Notes: generated by a model not told the origin, from the letters alone. Shown: positions 37,333 to 47,145, counted from the first letter of the stretch. The stretch is 64,000 bases of DNA from Bacillota bacterium (GCA_023512375.1 JAILZS010000001.1:1-64000); one strand, 5' to 3'. Program-made: numbers and translations.

Positions 37333-37806
37333 ATGCCGTCGCCGCTGGAGGACGTGAAGGCGCTGTTCACGGGCCTGGCCACGACCATGAAGTTCTTCGT
37401 CCGCCGGCCCGAGACGGTGGAGTACCCGGAGGTGAAGCGGGCCATCCCGGTGGGCGCGCGCGGCCGCCACCAGCTGCGCCGCCACGAGGACGGCCTGGAG
37501 CGCTGCATCGGCTGCGAACTGTGCGCTGCCGCCTGCCCGGCCGCGGCCATCCGGGTCGTAGCGGCCGAGAACGACCCCGAGCACCCGGTGTCGCCGGGGG
37601 AGCGCTACGCCGCGGTGTACGAGATCGACCTGTTGCGCTGCATCTTCTGCGGCATGTGCGAGGAGGCGTGCCCGACCAACGCCATCGTCCTGAGCCAGAA
37701 CCTGGAGATGGCCGACTACAGCCGCGAGGCCCTGTACGTGGACAAGCGCGATCTGCTCGCGCCGTTGCCGGAGTCGGCGCGGGCGGCGACGGGGGGTACG
37801 ACGTGA
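37333..37806 (+). CDS. nuoI: NADH-quinone oxidoreductase subunit I
   Basis: 157 aa with two [4Fe-4S] ferredoxin motifs, CIGCELCAAACP and CIFCGMCEEACP (clusters N6a and N6b). It passes electrons from NuoG to NuoB. GGGAGG precedes ATG 37333. The stop overlaps the nuoJ GTG. Confidence 0.96.
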   Translation: MPSPLEDVKALFTGLATTMKFFVRRPETVEYPEVKRAIPVGARGRHQLRRHEDGLERCIGCELCAAACPAAAIRVVAAENDPEHPVSPGERYAAVYEIDLLRCIFCGMCEEACPTNAIVLSQNLEMADYSREALYVDKRDLLAPLPESARAATGGTT

Positions 37807-38336
37807 TCGCCCTCATCTCGTATCTGGCCGGCCTGGCCGCCCTCGGGTTCGGCGTCGCCGTGGTGGCCACCCGGCGCTCTGTGCACACGGCGGTGTCCCT
37901 GATCGGCAACATCCTCGCCCTGGCGGTGCTCTTCCTCACCTACCAGGCGCAGTTCATGGCCTTCGTCGAGGTGGCGGTGTACGCCGGCGCCATCCTCATC
38001 CTGTTCCTCTTCGTCATCGCCCTGCTCGCGGCGGGCAAGGAGGAGGAACGGGACGAATACGGTCCGGAGCTCGCCGGACAGGTGGCGGGCGCGGTGGGGG
38101 CGGCGGCGCTCACCGCGGCCGCCCTTCTTCTCGCCCTGCGGGTGCACGCGCCGCGGGCGGCGGCGGCGTTGGCGCACCTGCCGAAGGGATACGGCACGGT
38201 GCAGCAGGTGGGGGCCGGGCTGTTCGGCTCCTACCTCCTGCCGTTCGAGCTCACCGCGCCCGTGCTGTTGGCCGCCATCGTGGGCGTGGTCATCCTCGCC
38301 CGGCCGCAGCGGGGGGGAGGCGAGGAACGTGCCTGA
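37803..38336 (+). CDS. nuoJ: NADH-quinone oxidoreductase subunit J
   Basis: 177 aa with five membrane helices; the third helix region AFVEVAVYAGAILILFLFVI, containing the conserved pi-bulge segment, is typical. It forms part of the membrane arm next to NuoK and NuoA. GTG 37803 makes a GTGA overlap with nuoI. A charged loop EEERDEYG joins the two halves. Confidence 0.93.
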   Translation: MIALISYLAGLAALGFGVAVVATRRSVHTAVSLIGNILALAVLFLTYQAQFMAFVEVAVYAGAILILFLFVIALLAAGKEEERDEYGPELAGQVAGAVGAAALTAAALLLALRVHAPRAAAALAHLPKGYGTVQQVGAGLFGSYLLPFELTAPVLLAAIVGVVILARPQRGGGEERA

Positions 38337-38628
38337 GGTCGCGGTCCTCATCCTGAGCGCCCTGCTCTTCTCCCTGGGCGGGTACGGCGCCATGGCGCGC
38401 AAGAACCCGCTGCAGATGTTCATGGCCATCGAGATGATGTGGAACGCCGTCAACCTCGTGTTCATCTACTTCGCCCGCCAGTTCGGTGACGTCGGCGGCC
38501 AGATCTTCGTCTTCGTGGTGGTCACCGTGGCGGCGGCCGAGGTCGCGATCGGCCTGGGGACCGTGGTGCTCGCCTTCCGCGGGCGCGAGCGCCTCGATCT
38601 CGACGAACTCGACTCGCTGAAGGGGTAG
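38329..38628 (+). CDS. nuoK: NADH-quinone oxidoreductase subunit K
   Basis: 99 aa, three membrane helices. MFMAIEMMWNAVNL holds the conserved membrane Glu of helix two and VAAAEVAIGLG the second Glu in helix three, both needed for proton transfer. GTG 38329 overlaps the end of nuoJ. Confidence 0.95.
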   Translation: MPEVAVLILSALLFSLGGYGAMARKNPLQMFMAIEMMWNAVNLVFIYFARQFGDVGGQIFVFVVVTVAAAEVAIGLGTVVLAFRGRERLDLDELDSLKG

Positions 38629-38634
38629 ACGCCC

Positions 38635-40515
38635 GTGCCTACCTGGTTTGCCTACGCCATCCTCCTCCTGCCCCTGTTCGGCTTCGCCCTCAACACGGTG
38701 TTCGGGGCGCGCCTGGGGCGCGCCGCCGGCGTGGTGGGTTCGGCCGTGGTGCTGGCCTCCTTCGCCGTCACGGCGGCAGGGTTCTTCGCCAGCCTGGGCG
38801 CCCGCCACCCCGAGAGCGTGGTCTGGTTCACCTGGGCGGCGGCCGGCGGGGTGCGCATCCCGTTCGGCACCCTCGTCGACCCCCTCTCCCTCGTGTGGGC
38901 CCTCATCGTGACGGGAGTGGGCGGCCTCATCCACGTGTACTCGAACGGCTACATGGCCGACGACCCGGGGCTGCCCCGCTTCTTCGCCTACCTGAACCTG
39001 TTCGTGTTCGCCATGCTGCTTCTGGTCCTGGCCTCGAACTTCCTCATCCTGCTCATCGGCTGGGCGGGCGTCGGCCTCGCCTCCTACCTGCTCATCGGCT
39101 TCTGGTACGAGCGCCCCAGCGCCGTGCGCGCCGCCAAGAAGGCGTTCGTCGTCAACGTGGTGGGCGACGTAGGCATCATGATCGCCCTCTTCCTCATGGC
39201 GGCCAATCTGGGGACGGTGACCTACGCGGGCGTGTTCGGGGCCGTGACCCGCCACGCGCTCTCCCCCGCCGCCACGGAGTGGATCGCCGCCATGCTCTTC
39301 CTGGGCGCGATGGCGAAGAGCGCCCAGTTCCCCCTCCACACCTGGCTTCCCGACGCCATGGAGGGCCCCACGCCGGTGAGCGCCCTCATCCACGCCGCCA
39401 CCATGGTCACGGCCGGCGTGTACCTGGTGGTGCGGGCCTACCCGATCTTCCACGCCGCCCCCGTCGTGTCGGGCGTCGTCCTCGACCTGGGCACCTTCAC
39501 CGCCGTCTTCGCCGCCGTCATCGCCCTCACCCAGAACGACATCAAGCGCGTCCTGGCTTACTCCACCCTCTCCCAGCTGGGCTACATGTTCATGGCCGTG
39601 GGCGGCGGCCTGTACGCCGCCGGCGTCTTTCACTTCGTCACCCACGCCTTCTTCAAGGCCCTTCTCTTCCTCGCCGCCGGCAGCGTCATCCACGCCCTGG
39701 GCGGGGAGCAGGACCTGAGGCGCATGGGCGGCCTGGCCCGCGCCATGCCGGTCACGTACTGGACCTTCCTCGCCGCCACCCTCGCCATCGCCGGCATCCC
39801 GCCCTTCGCCGGCTTCTTCTCCAAGGACGCCATCCTCGGGCAGCTGCTCTCCTCCGGCCACGACGTGGAGTGGCTGGTGGGGGTGATCACGGCCGGCCTC
39901 ACGGCCCTGTACATGTTCCGGCTGTTCTTCCTCGCCTTCTCGGGCGAATACCGCGGTCGCGGCCACCCGCACGAGTCGCCGCCGGTCATCCTGGTGCCGC
40001 TTGCCGTCCTCGCCGTCCTGTCCGTGGTGGGCGGCCTCTTGGCCGTGCCGGGGGCGTGGGATCTCGTCGCCTCCTACCTGGGCCCGGTGCTTGCAGCCTA
40101 CCCGGGCGCCCGTCTGGCGGCGGCGGTGACCGCTCCCAACTGGGGGAGCATGGCGGTGGGCGTGCTTCTGGCCTTGGCGGGCCTGGCGCTGGCCGACGCC
40201 ATGTACCGGCGCCGCGCCCTCGCCCCGGCCCGCCTGCGCACCGCCTTCCCGCTCGCCTACCGCCTGGCGGCCCACAAGTTCTACGTGGACGAGGCGTACG
40301 AGGTGCTCGTGGTCGGACCGGCCCGCGCCCTCGGCCGGGCGCTGGGCGGTTGGATGGAGCCGAAGGCGGTGGACGGGGCGGTGCGCGCCCTGGCCCGCGC
40401 CGCCTGGCAGGCGGGCGCCGGCCTCGACCGCCTGCAGGCGGGCAGCGTGCGCCGCTACACCCTCGCCCTGTTCACCGGCACGCTCCTGGTGATCCTGGTC
40501 TTGGCCCTGCGCTAG
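38635..40515 (+). CDS. nuoL: NADH-quinone oxidoreductase subunit L
   Basis: 626 aa, an antiporter-like proton-pumping subunit with the long lateral helix at its C-terminus. Conserved points: GWAGVGLASYLLIGFW (with the usual Glu of GWE replaced by Ala), KSAQFPLHTWLPDAMEGPTPVSALIHAATMV spread over about residues 224-254, and NDIKRVLAYSTLSQLGYM. The start is GTG 38635 just after nuoK. Confidence 0.95.
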   Translation: MPTWFAYAILLLPLFGFALNTVFGARLGRAAGVVGSAVVLASFAVTAAGFFASLGARHPESVVWFTWAAAGGVRIPFGTLVDPLSLVWALIVTGVGGLIHVYSNGYMADDPGLPRFFAYLNLFVFAMLLLVLASNFLILLIGWAGVGLASYLLIGFWYERPSAVRAAKKAFVVNVVGDVGIMIALFLMAANLGTVTYAGVFGAVTRHALSPAATEWIAAMLFLGAMAKSAQFPLHTWLPDAMEGPTPVSALIHAATMVTAGVYLVVRAYPIFHAAPVVSGVVLDLGTFTAVFAAVIALTQNDIKRVLAYSTLSQLGYMFMAVGGGLYAAGVFHFVTHAFFKALLFLAAGSVIHALGGEQDLRRMGGLARAMPVTYWTFLAATLAIAGIPPFAGFFSKDAILGQLLSSGHDVEWLVGVITAGLTALYMFRLFFLAFSGEYRGRGHPHESPPVILVPLAVLAVLSVVGGLLAVPGAWDLVASYLGPVLAAYPGARLAAAVTAPNWGSMAVGVLLALAGLALADAMYRRRALAPARLRTAFPLAYRLAAHKFYVDEAYEVLVVGPARALGRALGGWMEPKAVDGAVRALARAAWQAGAGLDRLQAGSVRRYTLALFTGTLLVILVLALR

Positions 40516-40531
40516 AAGGGAGGGATCGTCC

Positions 40532-42106
40532 GTGTCCGGCTTTCCCCTGCTCACGGCGCTCGTCGTCTGGCCGGCCGTCGCCGCCCTCCTGGTGCTGGCG
40601 CTCGGCCTCGCCCGGAGCGGCGCCGGGGCGGCGGTGCGCGCCGCGGCGGTGGCGGCGGCGCTGGTCGAGCTCGCCCTGGCGGCGGCGGCGATCGGCCCCG
40701 TGGTCGCGGCGGGCGGCGCCTACGCCCTGGGCGAGCGGGTGGTGTGGCTGCCGTACCTGGGGATCGACTACCGTCTCGGCGTCGACGGCATCTCCCTCGT
40801 CCTCGTGCTGCTCACGGCCCTGGTCGGCGTCGTCCTCCTGTTCACCTTCGACCCCGCCCGCACGCCCCGCCCGGCCCAGTTCGTCGCCCTCCTCCTCCTC
40901 GCCGAGGGCGCGGCCATGGGCATCTTCCTCGCCCTCGACCTGGTGCTCTTCTACCTGTTCTGGGAGGCCGTCCTCGTGCCGGTCTACCTCCTCATCGCGG
41001 GGTGGGGGGGCGAGGGCCGTCGGGCGGCGGCCATGCGGTTCCTCATCATGAGCCTGGTGGGCTCCCTGTTCATGCTGGTCGGCATCGTCGGCCTGGGCAC
41101 CTCGACCGCCCCCGTCCTGGGCGCCTTCACCTTCGACCTGCCCGACCTCCTCGCGGCGCACGCCGTCATCCCAGGCGCCGCCGGGTACCTGGCGTTCTTC
41201 GCCTTCGCCCTCGCCTTCGCCATCAAGGGGCCGCTCTTCCCCTTCCACGCCTGGCAGCCGGACGCGTACGCGGAGGCGCCGACCCCCGCCACGATCCTCC
41301 TGGCCAGCGTCCTGTCGAAGGCCGGCGTGTACGGCTTCCTCCGCTTCCTCATCCCGCTGTTCCCCGCCCTCAGCCACCGCTTCGCCGACCTGTTCATTCT
41401 CCTGGGCGTGGCGGGGGTGCTGTACGGCGCCTTCATCGCCCTCGTCGAGCGCGACATGAAGCGCCTCATGGCGTACGCCAGCCTCTCCCACATGGGCCTC
41501 ATGGTGGCGGGCGCCTTCGCCATGAACGCCGTGGCCACGGAGGGGACGGTGCTCCAGATGGTCTCGCACGGCGTGGTGATCGCCGCCGTCTTCGCCTTCA
41601 TCGCCATGCTGGAGGCGCGGGTGGGCAGCCGCGACATCGGCGCCTTCGGCGGCCTCATGACGCGCGCCCCGATCCTGGCCGGGTTCGGCATGCTGGTGGC
41701 CCTGGCCGCCCTGGGGCTTCCCGGTCTCTCCTCGTTCGCGGGCGAGTTCCTGCTCCTCCTCGGCCTGTTCCAGCGCTCCGCCTGGATGGCGGTCGTGGCC
41801 ACCGCGGGCGTGGTGCTGGCCGCCGCCTACGTGCTGCGCCTGTACCAGGCGAGCATGCACGGGCCCCTCTCCGGACGGGCGGAAGGCGATGGGGTGGCGG
41901 ACGGCGGGCGCGTCGACCTGAGGGCGCGCGACTACGCGGTGCTGGTGCCGCTCATGGCGGTGGCCGTCTACCTGGGCGTCCTCCCCCGCGTGGTGCCCGA
42001 CCGCGTGGCGCCCTCGCTCGCCCATGTCTCGGCCGCGGCGCCGGCGGCGGCGCCGCAGGCGGTGGGCGCGGGAACCCGACGCCTCAACGGGGAGGGACGG
42101 GCGTGA
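40532..42106 (+). CDS. nuoM: NADH-quinone oxidoreductase subunit M
   Basis: 524 aa antiporter-like subunit of the membrane arm. FYLFWEAVLVPVYLL contains the essential membrane Glu, IKGPLFPFHAWQPDAYAEAP the conserved Lys, and DMKRLMAYASLSHMGL the central loop. GGGAGGG precedes the GTG at 40532. The stop overlaps nuoN in GTGA. Confidence 0.95.
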   Translation: MSGFPLLTALVVWPAVAALLVLALGLARSGAGAAVRAAAVAAALVELALAAAAIGPVVAAGGAYALGERVVWLPYLGIDYRLGVDGISLVLVLLTALVGVVLLFTFDPARTPRPAQFVALLLLAEGAAMGIFLALDLVLFYLFWEAVLVPVYLLIAGWGGEGRRAAAMRFLIMSLVGSLFMLVGIVGLGTSTAPVLGAFTFDLPDLLAAHAVIPGAAGYLAFFAFALAFAIKGPLFPFHAWQPDAYAEAPTPATILLASVLSKAGVYGFLRFLIPLFPALSHRFADLFILLGVAGVLYGAFIALVERDMKRLMAYASLSHMGLMVAGAFAMNAVATEGTVLQMVSHGVVIAAVFAFIAMLEARVGSRDIGAFGGLMTRAPILAGFGMLVALAALGLPGLSSFAGEFLLLLGLFQRSAWMAVVATAGVVLAAAYVLRLYQASMHGPLSGRAEGDGVADGGRVDLRARDYAVLVPLMAVAVYLGVLPRVVPDRVAPSLAHVSAAAPAAAPQAVGAGTRRLNGEGRA

Positions 42107-43584
42107 ACATCGCCATCCCCGCGTTCAACTGGCTGCTCGTCGAACCGCTCGGCCTTCTCGCCATGGCCTCGGTTTTGGTGCTGTTGGCCTCGCTGTTCAT
42201 GCGGCGCGAGGAGGAGGGCGACCTGGCCGGGGTCGCGCTGGTGGGCATCGTCGCCTCCGGTTACGCCCTCTACCGCCTGTGGGGCCACACCGCCTCCGGC
42301 GCCTTCGCCGGCATGATCACCATCGACCACTTCGCCCTGGCCATCGGCTTCGTCATCCTCCTGGCGGCGGCGGCGGCGGTGGTGTTGGCCTGGTCCGACC
42401 GCCACCTGGGGGCGGAGTACCTGGTGCAGATCCTCCTCGCCACCTTGGGGATGCTCCTCTTCGCCCAGGCATCCAACCTCGTGACGCTCTTCCTGGGCAT
42501 CGAGATCCTCTCCCTCCCCCTCTACGTCCTCGCCGGCCTGCACCCGGAGCGGGCGGGCAGCCGGGAGGCGGCGGTGAAGTACGTCCTCATGGGGGCGTTC
42601 TCGTCCGGCATCCTCCTGTACGGAATGGCCCTCACCTACGGGGCGACGGGGGCATTGGCCCTGAGCGACGTGGGCCAGCGCCTGGCGGCCGGGGCGGGGT
42701 CGCTCGCCTACCTGGGCGTGGCGCTCATCGTGGTCGGCCTCGGCTTCAAGCTGGCGCTCGTGCCGTTCCACTCCTGGGCGCCGGACGTCTACCAGGGGGC
42801 GCCCACGGCGGTGACGGCCTTCATGTCCGTCGCGACCAAGGCGGCGGCGTTCGCCGCCCTGGCCCGCACCCTGCTCGTGGGGTTCCCCTACCTGTTCCAC
42901 CGCTGGCTGCCGCTCTTGTGGGGGATCGCCGCCCTCACCATGCTGGCGGGCAACCTCATGGCCCTGCGCCAGACGTCGCTCAAGCGCCTGTTGGCGTACT
43001 CCGGCATCGCCCACGCCGGTTACCTGGTGGTGGCCCTGGCGGCGGTCACGGGCCTGGGGCTGTTCGCCAGCGTCTACTACCTCGTCGCCTACGCCTTCAT
43101 GAACCTGGGGGCGTTCGCCGTGGTGGCGGGCCTGAGCCGGGAGGGGGAGGAGGGCGACGCCCTCGAGACCTACCGCGGCCTCTTCTTCCGCCATCCCCTG
43201 GCGGCGGGGGCGATGGTGGTCTTCCTCCTGTCGCTCGCCTCCATCCCCGCCACCGCCGGGTTCATGGCCAAGCTCACCATCCTCCTGGCGGCGGTGCAGG
43301 CGGGCGACTGGCCGCTGGCGGCGGTGCTGGTGGTGGCGACGATGATCGGGCTGTACGTCTACCTCAAGGTGGTCTACACCATGTTCGACCGCTCCGGCGA
43401 CACGGCGCCCCAAGCCGCGGCGGGCGAGGGCGAGGGGCAGGCGCAGGTCGTCCCGCCCGCGCCGGCGCGGCTCACGCCGGGCGCCTGGGTGGTGGTGGCG
43501 GTGTCCGTGTGGGGGACCTTCCAGTTCGGCCTCGTGCCGGGACCGCTCCTCCACGCCCTGTCGAGCACCATCCTGCTGCCGTAG
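42103..43584 (+). CDS. nuoN: NADH-quinone oxidoreductase subunit N
   Basis: 493 aa, third antiporter-like subunit. EILSLPLYVLAG carries the membrane Glu, GFKLALVPFHSWAPDVYQGAP the Lys, and SLKRLLAYSGIAHAGYL the discontinuous-helix region. It completes the canonical nuoA-N order; no extra subunit gene interrupts the cluster. The start GTG 42103 follows GGGGAGGG. Confidence 0.95.
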   Translation: MNIAIPAFNWLLVEPLGLLAMASVLVLLASLFMRREEEGDLAGVALVGIVASGYALYRLWGHTASGAFAGMITIDHFALAIGFVILLAAAAAVVLAWSDRHLGAEYLVQILLATLGMLLFAQASNLVTLFLGIEILSLPLYVLAGLHPERAGSREAAVKYVLMGAFSSGILLYGMALTYGATGALALSDVGQRLAAGAGSLAYLGVALIVVGLGFKLALVPFHSWAPDVYQGAPTAVTAFMSVATKAAAFAALARTLLVGFPYLFHRWLPLLWGIAALTMLAGNLMALRQTSLKRLLAYSGIAHAGYLVVALAAVTGLGLFASVYYLVAYAFMNLGAFAVVAGLSREGEEGDALETYRGLFFRHPLAAGAMVVFLLSLASIPATAGFMAKLTILLAAVQAGDWPLAAVLVVATMIGLYVYLKVVYTMFDRSGDTAPQAAAGEGEGQAQVVPPAPARLTPGAWVVVAVSVWGTFQFGLVPGPLLHALSSTILLP

Positions 43585-44138
43585 TGGACGGGCGCGAGGG
43601 GGGCGCGGCGGCGCCCGTCCGGCTCGTGACCGCCCGCCTGGTGCTGGAGCCGGTGGGGGAGGCGGACGTCGAGCCCCTCCTGGCGCTGTGGAACGACCCC
43701 GTGGTGCGGCGCATGCACGGCCTGGGGATGGAGCCGCTTCCCGCCGCTGCCGTGCTCCGGTGGCTGAGGGCGCCCGACCGCGCCCTGTGCTGGCTCGCGC
43801 GCGCGGGCGGCGAGGACGCCGCGGCGGGGGTGGTGGAGCTGTCCGCGCGGGAGCGGCCGCCCGGCGTGCGGGAGATCGGCGTCGCCGTGGCGGGGCCGGC
43901 GCGCGGCCGGGGCCTGGGGCGGGAGATGGTCGAGGCGGTGTGCCGGTGGGCCTTCGCCCGCCTGGGGGCGGCGGCGGTGCGGGCCGAGGTGCGGGTCGAC
44001 AACGCGGCCGCCCTAAGGCTCTTCGAGCGGGCGGGATTCTCCCCCATCGGGCGGGCGGCGGGCGGCCCCAGCCTGTGGCTGGAGCGGCGCGCCGCCGCCG
44101 GGGGGGCGGGAGGCGATGGCGATGGCCGTGGATCCTGA
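43584..44138 (+). CDS. GNAT-family N-acetyltransferase (RimJ/RimL type)
   Basis: 184 aa. The N-terminal pattern LVTARLVLEPVGEADVEPLLALWNDP spans residues 14-39 and is RimL-like; the acetyl-CoA loop is ARGRGLGREMV and the last strand is NAAALRLFERAGF. It would acetylate an N-terminal amine or small amino compound. The GTG at 43584 shares its first base with the nuoN stop, so translation is probably coupled; GTG 43626 is an alternative. The last 16 residues overlap the next gene in another frame. The substrate is unknown. Confidence 0.85.
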   Translation: MDGREGGAAAPVRLVTARLVLEPVGEADVEPLLALWNDPVVRRMHGLGMEPLPAAAVLRWLRAPDRALCWLARAGGEDAAAGVVELSARERPPGVREIGVAVAGPARGRGLGREMVEAVCRWAFARLGAAAVRAEVRVDNAAALRLFERAGFSPIGRAAGGPSLWLERRAAAGGAGGDGDGRGS

Positions 44139-45285
44139 GGTGATGGCGCTGGAGGAGGCGGTGGTGCGCGACCGCCGCCACCTGCACGCGCATCCCGAGC
44201 TCTCCTTCCGGGAGAGGGAGACGGTGGCCTACCTCCGGGCGCAGGTGGAGGCGCTGGGGTTGTCCCCCCAGGAGCGCGGCGGCGGGCTGGTGGTGGACCT
44301 CGCCGGCGGGGCGGGGCCGGGGCGCACGGTGGCCGTGCGGGCGGACATGGACGCGCTTCCCGTCGAGGAGGCGGAGGGGCTCCCCTTCCGGTCGCAGGCC
44401 CCGGGCGTCATGCACGCCTGCGGCCACGACGCCCACATGGCGATCGCCCTCGGCGTCCTCCGCCGCCTGGTCGCCGGCCGCGACCGCCTGGCGGGCCGGG
44501 TGCGCTTTCTCTTCCAGCCGGCGGAGGAGACGCCGCCGGGCGGCGCGCTGGAGCTCATCCGAGCGGGCGCCCTGGACGGGGTGGAGGCGATCGTCGGCCT
44601 GCACGTCAACTCTTTGCTGCCGGTGGGGCGGGCCCAGGTGCAGAGCGGCCCCCTCCTGGCCAACTCGGACGTGTTCGAGGTGGAGATCGAGGGGGTGGGC
44701 GGCCACGGCAGCCAGCCCCACCTCACGGTGGACGCCGCGCTCGTGGCGGCCCAGACGGTCGTCCACCTCCAGACCGTGGTGAGCCGGCGCGTCGATCCCC
44801 TGCAGCCGGCGGTCGTGAGCGTGGGGAGGATCGAGGCGGGCACGGCCCACAACATCATCCCGGGCCGGGCGCGCGTGGTGGGGACGGTGCGCACCCTGAG
44901 CGAGGGCGTGCGCGAGCGCGTGCGCGCGGAGATGGAGCGCATCGTCCGGGCGAGCGCCGATCTGGCCGGGGCGAGCGCGCGCCTGGTGTACACCGAGGGT
45001 TACCCGGCGGTGGTCAACCCGGAGGGATGGCCTACGACGGTACTGGCCGAGACGGCCGCGGAGGTCGTGGGACGGGCGGGGGTGGTCCAGGGGCCGCCGT
45101 GGCTGGCGGGGGAGGACTTCGCCTACTACCAACGGCACGTGCCGGGGGCGTTCTTCTTCCTGGGCTGCGGCGGGCCCGACCGGGCGCCCCACCACAGCTC
45201 GGCCTTCGCCCTGGACGAGGGCTGCCTCGTGTACGGGGTCGACATCCTGGCGCGCGCGGCCGTTCGTCTCGCCGCCGGCGGGTAG
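44122..45285 (+). CDS. M20-family amidohydrolase (N-acyl-amino acid hydrolase type)
   Basis: 387 aa. Metal-binding motifs of M20D peptidases are intact: RRHLHAHPELSFRE near the start, MHACGHDAHMA, FQPAEETPPGGA with the catalytic and metal Glu pair, and a late HHSSAFALDE. Relatives cleave N-acyl or hippurate-type amides, or act on IAA- and cysteine-conjugates. ATG 44122 is chosen over ATG 44116 because GGGAGG ends eight bases before it. Its start lies inside the acetyltransferase gene, so an acetylation/deacylation pair is conceivable, but this is inference. Confidence 0.9.
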   Translation: MAVDPEVMALEEAVVRDRRHLHAHPELSFRERETVAYLRAQVEALGLSPQERGGGLVVDLAGGAGPGRTVAVRADMDALPVEEAEGLPFRSQAPGVMHACGHDAHMAIALGVLRRLVAGRDRLAGRVRFLFQPAEETPPGGALELIRAGALDGVEAIVGLHVNSLLPVGRAQVQSGPLLANSDVFEVEIEGVGGHGSQPHLTVDAALVAAQTVVHLQTVVSRRVDPLQPAVVSVGRIEAGTAHNIIPGRARVVGTVRTLSEGVRERVRAEMERIVRASADLAGASARLVYTEGYPAVVNPEGWPTTVLAETAAEVVGRAGVVQGPPWLAGEDFAYYQRHVPGAFFFLGCGGPDRAPHHSSAFALDEGCLVYGVDILARAAVRLAAGG

Positions 45286-45298
45286 GGGCGGGCGGCGC

Positions 45299-47095
45299 GT
45301 GTTCCGCTTCTCCCCCCGCCCCAACCGCGCGGCCGAGATCGCCTGGCAGCCGTTCGGGGCCGAGGCGTTCGACATGGCGCGCCGCCTGGGCCGGCCTGTC
45401 CTCCTGTCCATCGGCGCCAGCTGGTGCCACTGGTGCCATGTGATGGACGAGACGGCGTACAGCGCCGATGCCGTCCTCGGGCTCCTCGCCCGGCGGTACG
45501 TGGCCGTGCGCGTCGACCGCGACCTCAGACCCGACGTCGACCGGGCCTACAACCGGGGCGGCTGGCCCACCACCTGCATCCTCAACGCCGCCGGCGCCGT
45601 CCTGTGGGGGGCCACCTACGTGCCGCCCGAAGCCCTCGTGCGGGTGCTGGAGGCGGTGGCGGACCGGTACGCGGCCGACCCAGAATTGGCGGAGGCGGTC
45701 GCGCCCGCGCCCATTCCCGGTGCAGTTGCGCCGGCGCCTCGGGAAGGGGCGGGCGCCCTCAGCGCCTTGGTCGATCGCGTCCTCATGGCCGCGGCGGCCG
45801 AGGAGGACCGCGCCCACGGCGGCTTCGGGCGCGAGGGGGCGAAGTTCCCTCTCCCCGACGTCCTGGCCTTCCTCAGCTCCCTCGCTCCCTGGCCGGGGGA
45901 GCGGGGGCGGGCGGCGGGGGCGATGCTGGCCCGCGCCCTGGACGGCATGCTGAGGGGCGACCTGGAGGACGGCGTCGAGGGCGGCTTCTACCGCTACGCC
46001 ACGCGACCCGACTGGACGCTTCCCCACTACGAGAAGATGCTGGCCGACAACGCCGCCCTGGCCGAGGTGTACCTCCTGCAGGCGGCGCGCGCGGCGCGGC
46101 CGCGCTGGCGGGAGGCGGGCGAGGGCGCCCTAGGCTTCCTCAAGCGCCGCCTGTGGCTGGACGGGGAGGGGGCCTACGCCGGCAGCCAGGACGCCGACGA
46201 GGCCTACGCCCGTGCGGGGGAGAGGGAGCGGTCGGCGCTTGCGCCCCCGTCGGTCGACCGGGCGGTGTACCTGGACGGCAACGCCGCCGCGGTGGAGTGC
46301 CATCTCGCCGCCTGGGCGGCGCTCGGCCAGGAGGCGTGGCGCGACGGGGCGACGAGCCTGTGGGACGGCCTGGTGCGGCGCCTGTACCGGCCTGGCCGGG
46401 GCTTCGCCCACGCCGACACCGGGACCGGTCCCGAGCTGTTCGGCGAGAGCGACGACCTGGCGGCGGCGCTGTGCGCGCTCGCGGCCCTTGTCCCCCTGGG
46501 GCGGGAGGCCGACGCGGCGCTGGCGCGCGCGCTGGTGGACCGTCTCCTGGGCTACCACCTGGACGGGGCGGGACGGGTGACGGCGGCGGCGGTCGACCGG
46601 CCGGAGGGGGACCTTCCGCCCGCCATGCGCGGCCGCGGACGGGCGCCGGCACCGGGGGCGAGCGGGCGTGCCGCCCTGGCCCTCCTCCGCCTGGGCCGCC
46701 AGTTGGGGGAGGGGGAGTGGGAGGAGGCGGCGCGCCGCATCCTCCTGGCCTGGGCGGCGGCCGCGCCCTCCCTGGGCGTGTTCGGGGCGGCGCTGGGCCG
46801 GGCGGCGGCCGAGGCCCGCCCTCCCCTCGAGGTGCGGGTGGCGGTGGGGGCGGCGTTCGGCTCCGGGCCCCCCGCCTCCGCCTTCTGGGCGGCGGTGCGG
46901 CGGATGGGCGCGGAGCCCGCCGTCCTGCGCACGGTGGGGCCGGAGGAGGCGGCGGCGGAAGGATGGAGCGCGCCCGAGACCTGCGCCCTCGCCTGCCTCG
47001 AGGGCGTGTGCGGCCCTCCGGCCGCCACGCCTGCCGCGCTGGGCGAGACGGCGCGCACCTTGGTGGCGAGGGCGGCGCCAGACGCGGTATGGTGA
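45299..47095 (+). CDS. DUF255 thioredoxin-domain protein (YyaL/Spata20-like)
   Basis: 598 aa, slightly shorter than the usual 650-700. Residues 1-130 form the thioredoxin-like domain with SIGASWCHWCHVMDETAYS; the CHWC motif is the family signature. The rest resembles an (alpha/alpha)6 barrel seen in N-acylglucosamine epimerase-like proteins, including HYEKMLADNAALAEVYL and YLDGNAAAVE. The common WPxxVFLxPDxxP segment is shortened here (GGWPTTCILN). The function of this family is unsettled. It is followed by a ROK kinase, which would fit a sugar-related role. The upstream ribosome site is weak. Confidence 0.85.
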   Translation: MFRFSPRPNRAAEIAWQPFGAEAFDMARRLGRPVLLSIGASWCHWCHVMDETAYSADAVLGLLARRYVAVRVDRDLRPDVDRAYNRGGWPTTCILNAAGAVLWGATYVPPEALVRVLEAVADRYAADPELAEAVAPAPIPGAVAPAPREGAGALSALVDRVLMAAAAEEDRAHGGFGREGAKFPLPDVLAFLSSLAPWPGERGRAAGAMLARALDGMLRGDLEDGVEGGFYRYATRPDWTLPHYEKMLADNAALAEVYLLQAARAARPRWREAGEGALGFLKRRLWLDGEGAYAGSQDADEAYARAGERERSALAPPSVDRAVYLDGNAAAVECHLAAWAALGQEAWRDGATSLWDGLVRRLYRPGRGFAHADTGTGPELFGESDDLAAALCALAALVPLGREADAALARALVDRLLGYHLDGAGRVTAAAVDRPEGDLPPAMRGRGRAPAPGASGRAALALLRLGRQLGEGEWEEAARRILLAWAAAAPSLGVFGAALGRAAAEARPPLEVRVAVGAAFGSGPPASAFWAAVRRMGAEPAVLRTVGPEEAAAEGWSAPETCALACLEGVCGPPAATPAALGETARTLVARAAPDAVW

Positions 47096-47145
47096 AGGGG
47101 ACGGCGGTCGGGCGGCGGGGATCGGACGGCGAGGAGGGCGCGGGC

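Noticed and set aside
33801-37550. 1249-codon open frame antisense to nuoG-nuoI
   Set aside because: It lies opposite clearly conserved complex I genes, is Arg/His/Gln-rich and shows no domain; high GC content removes stop codons in alternative frames.
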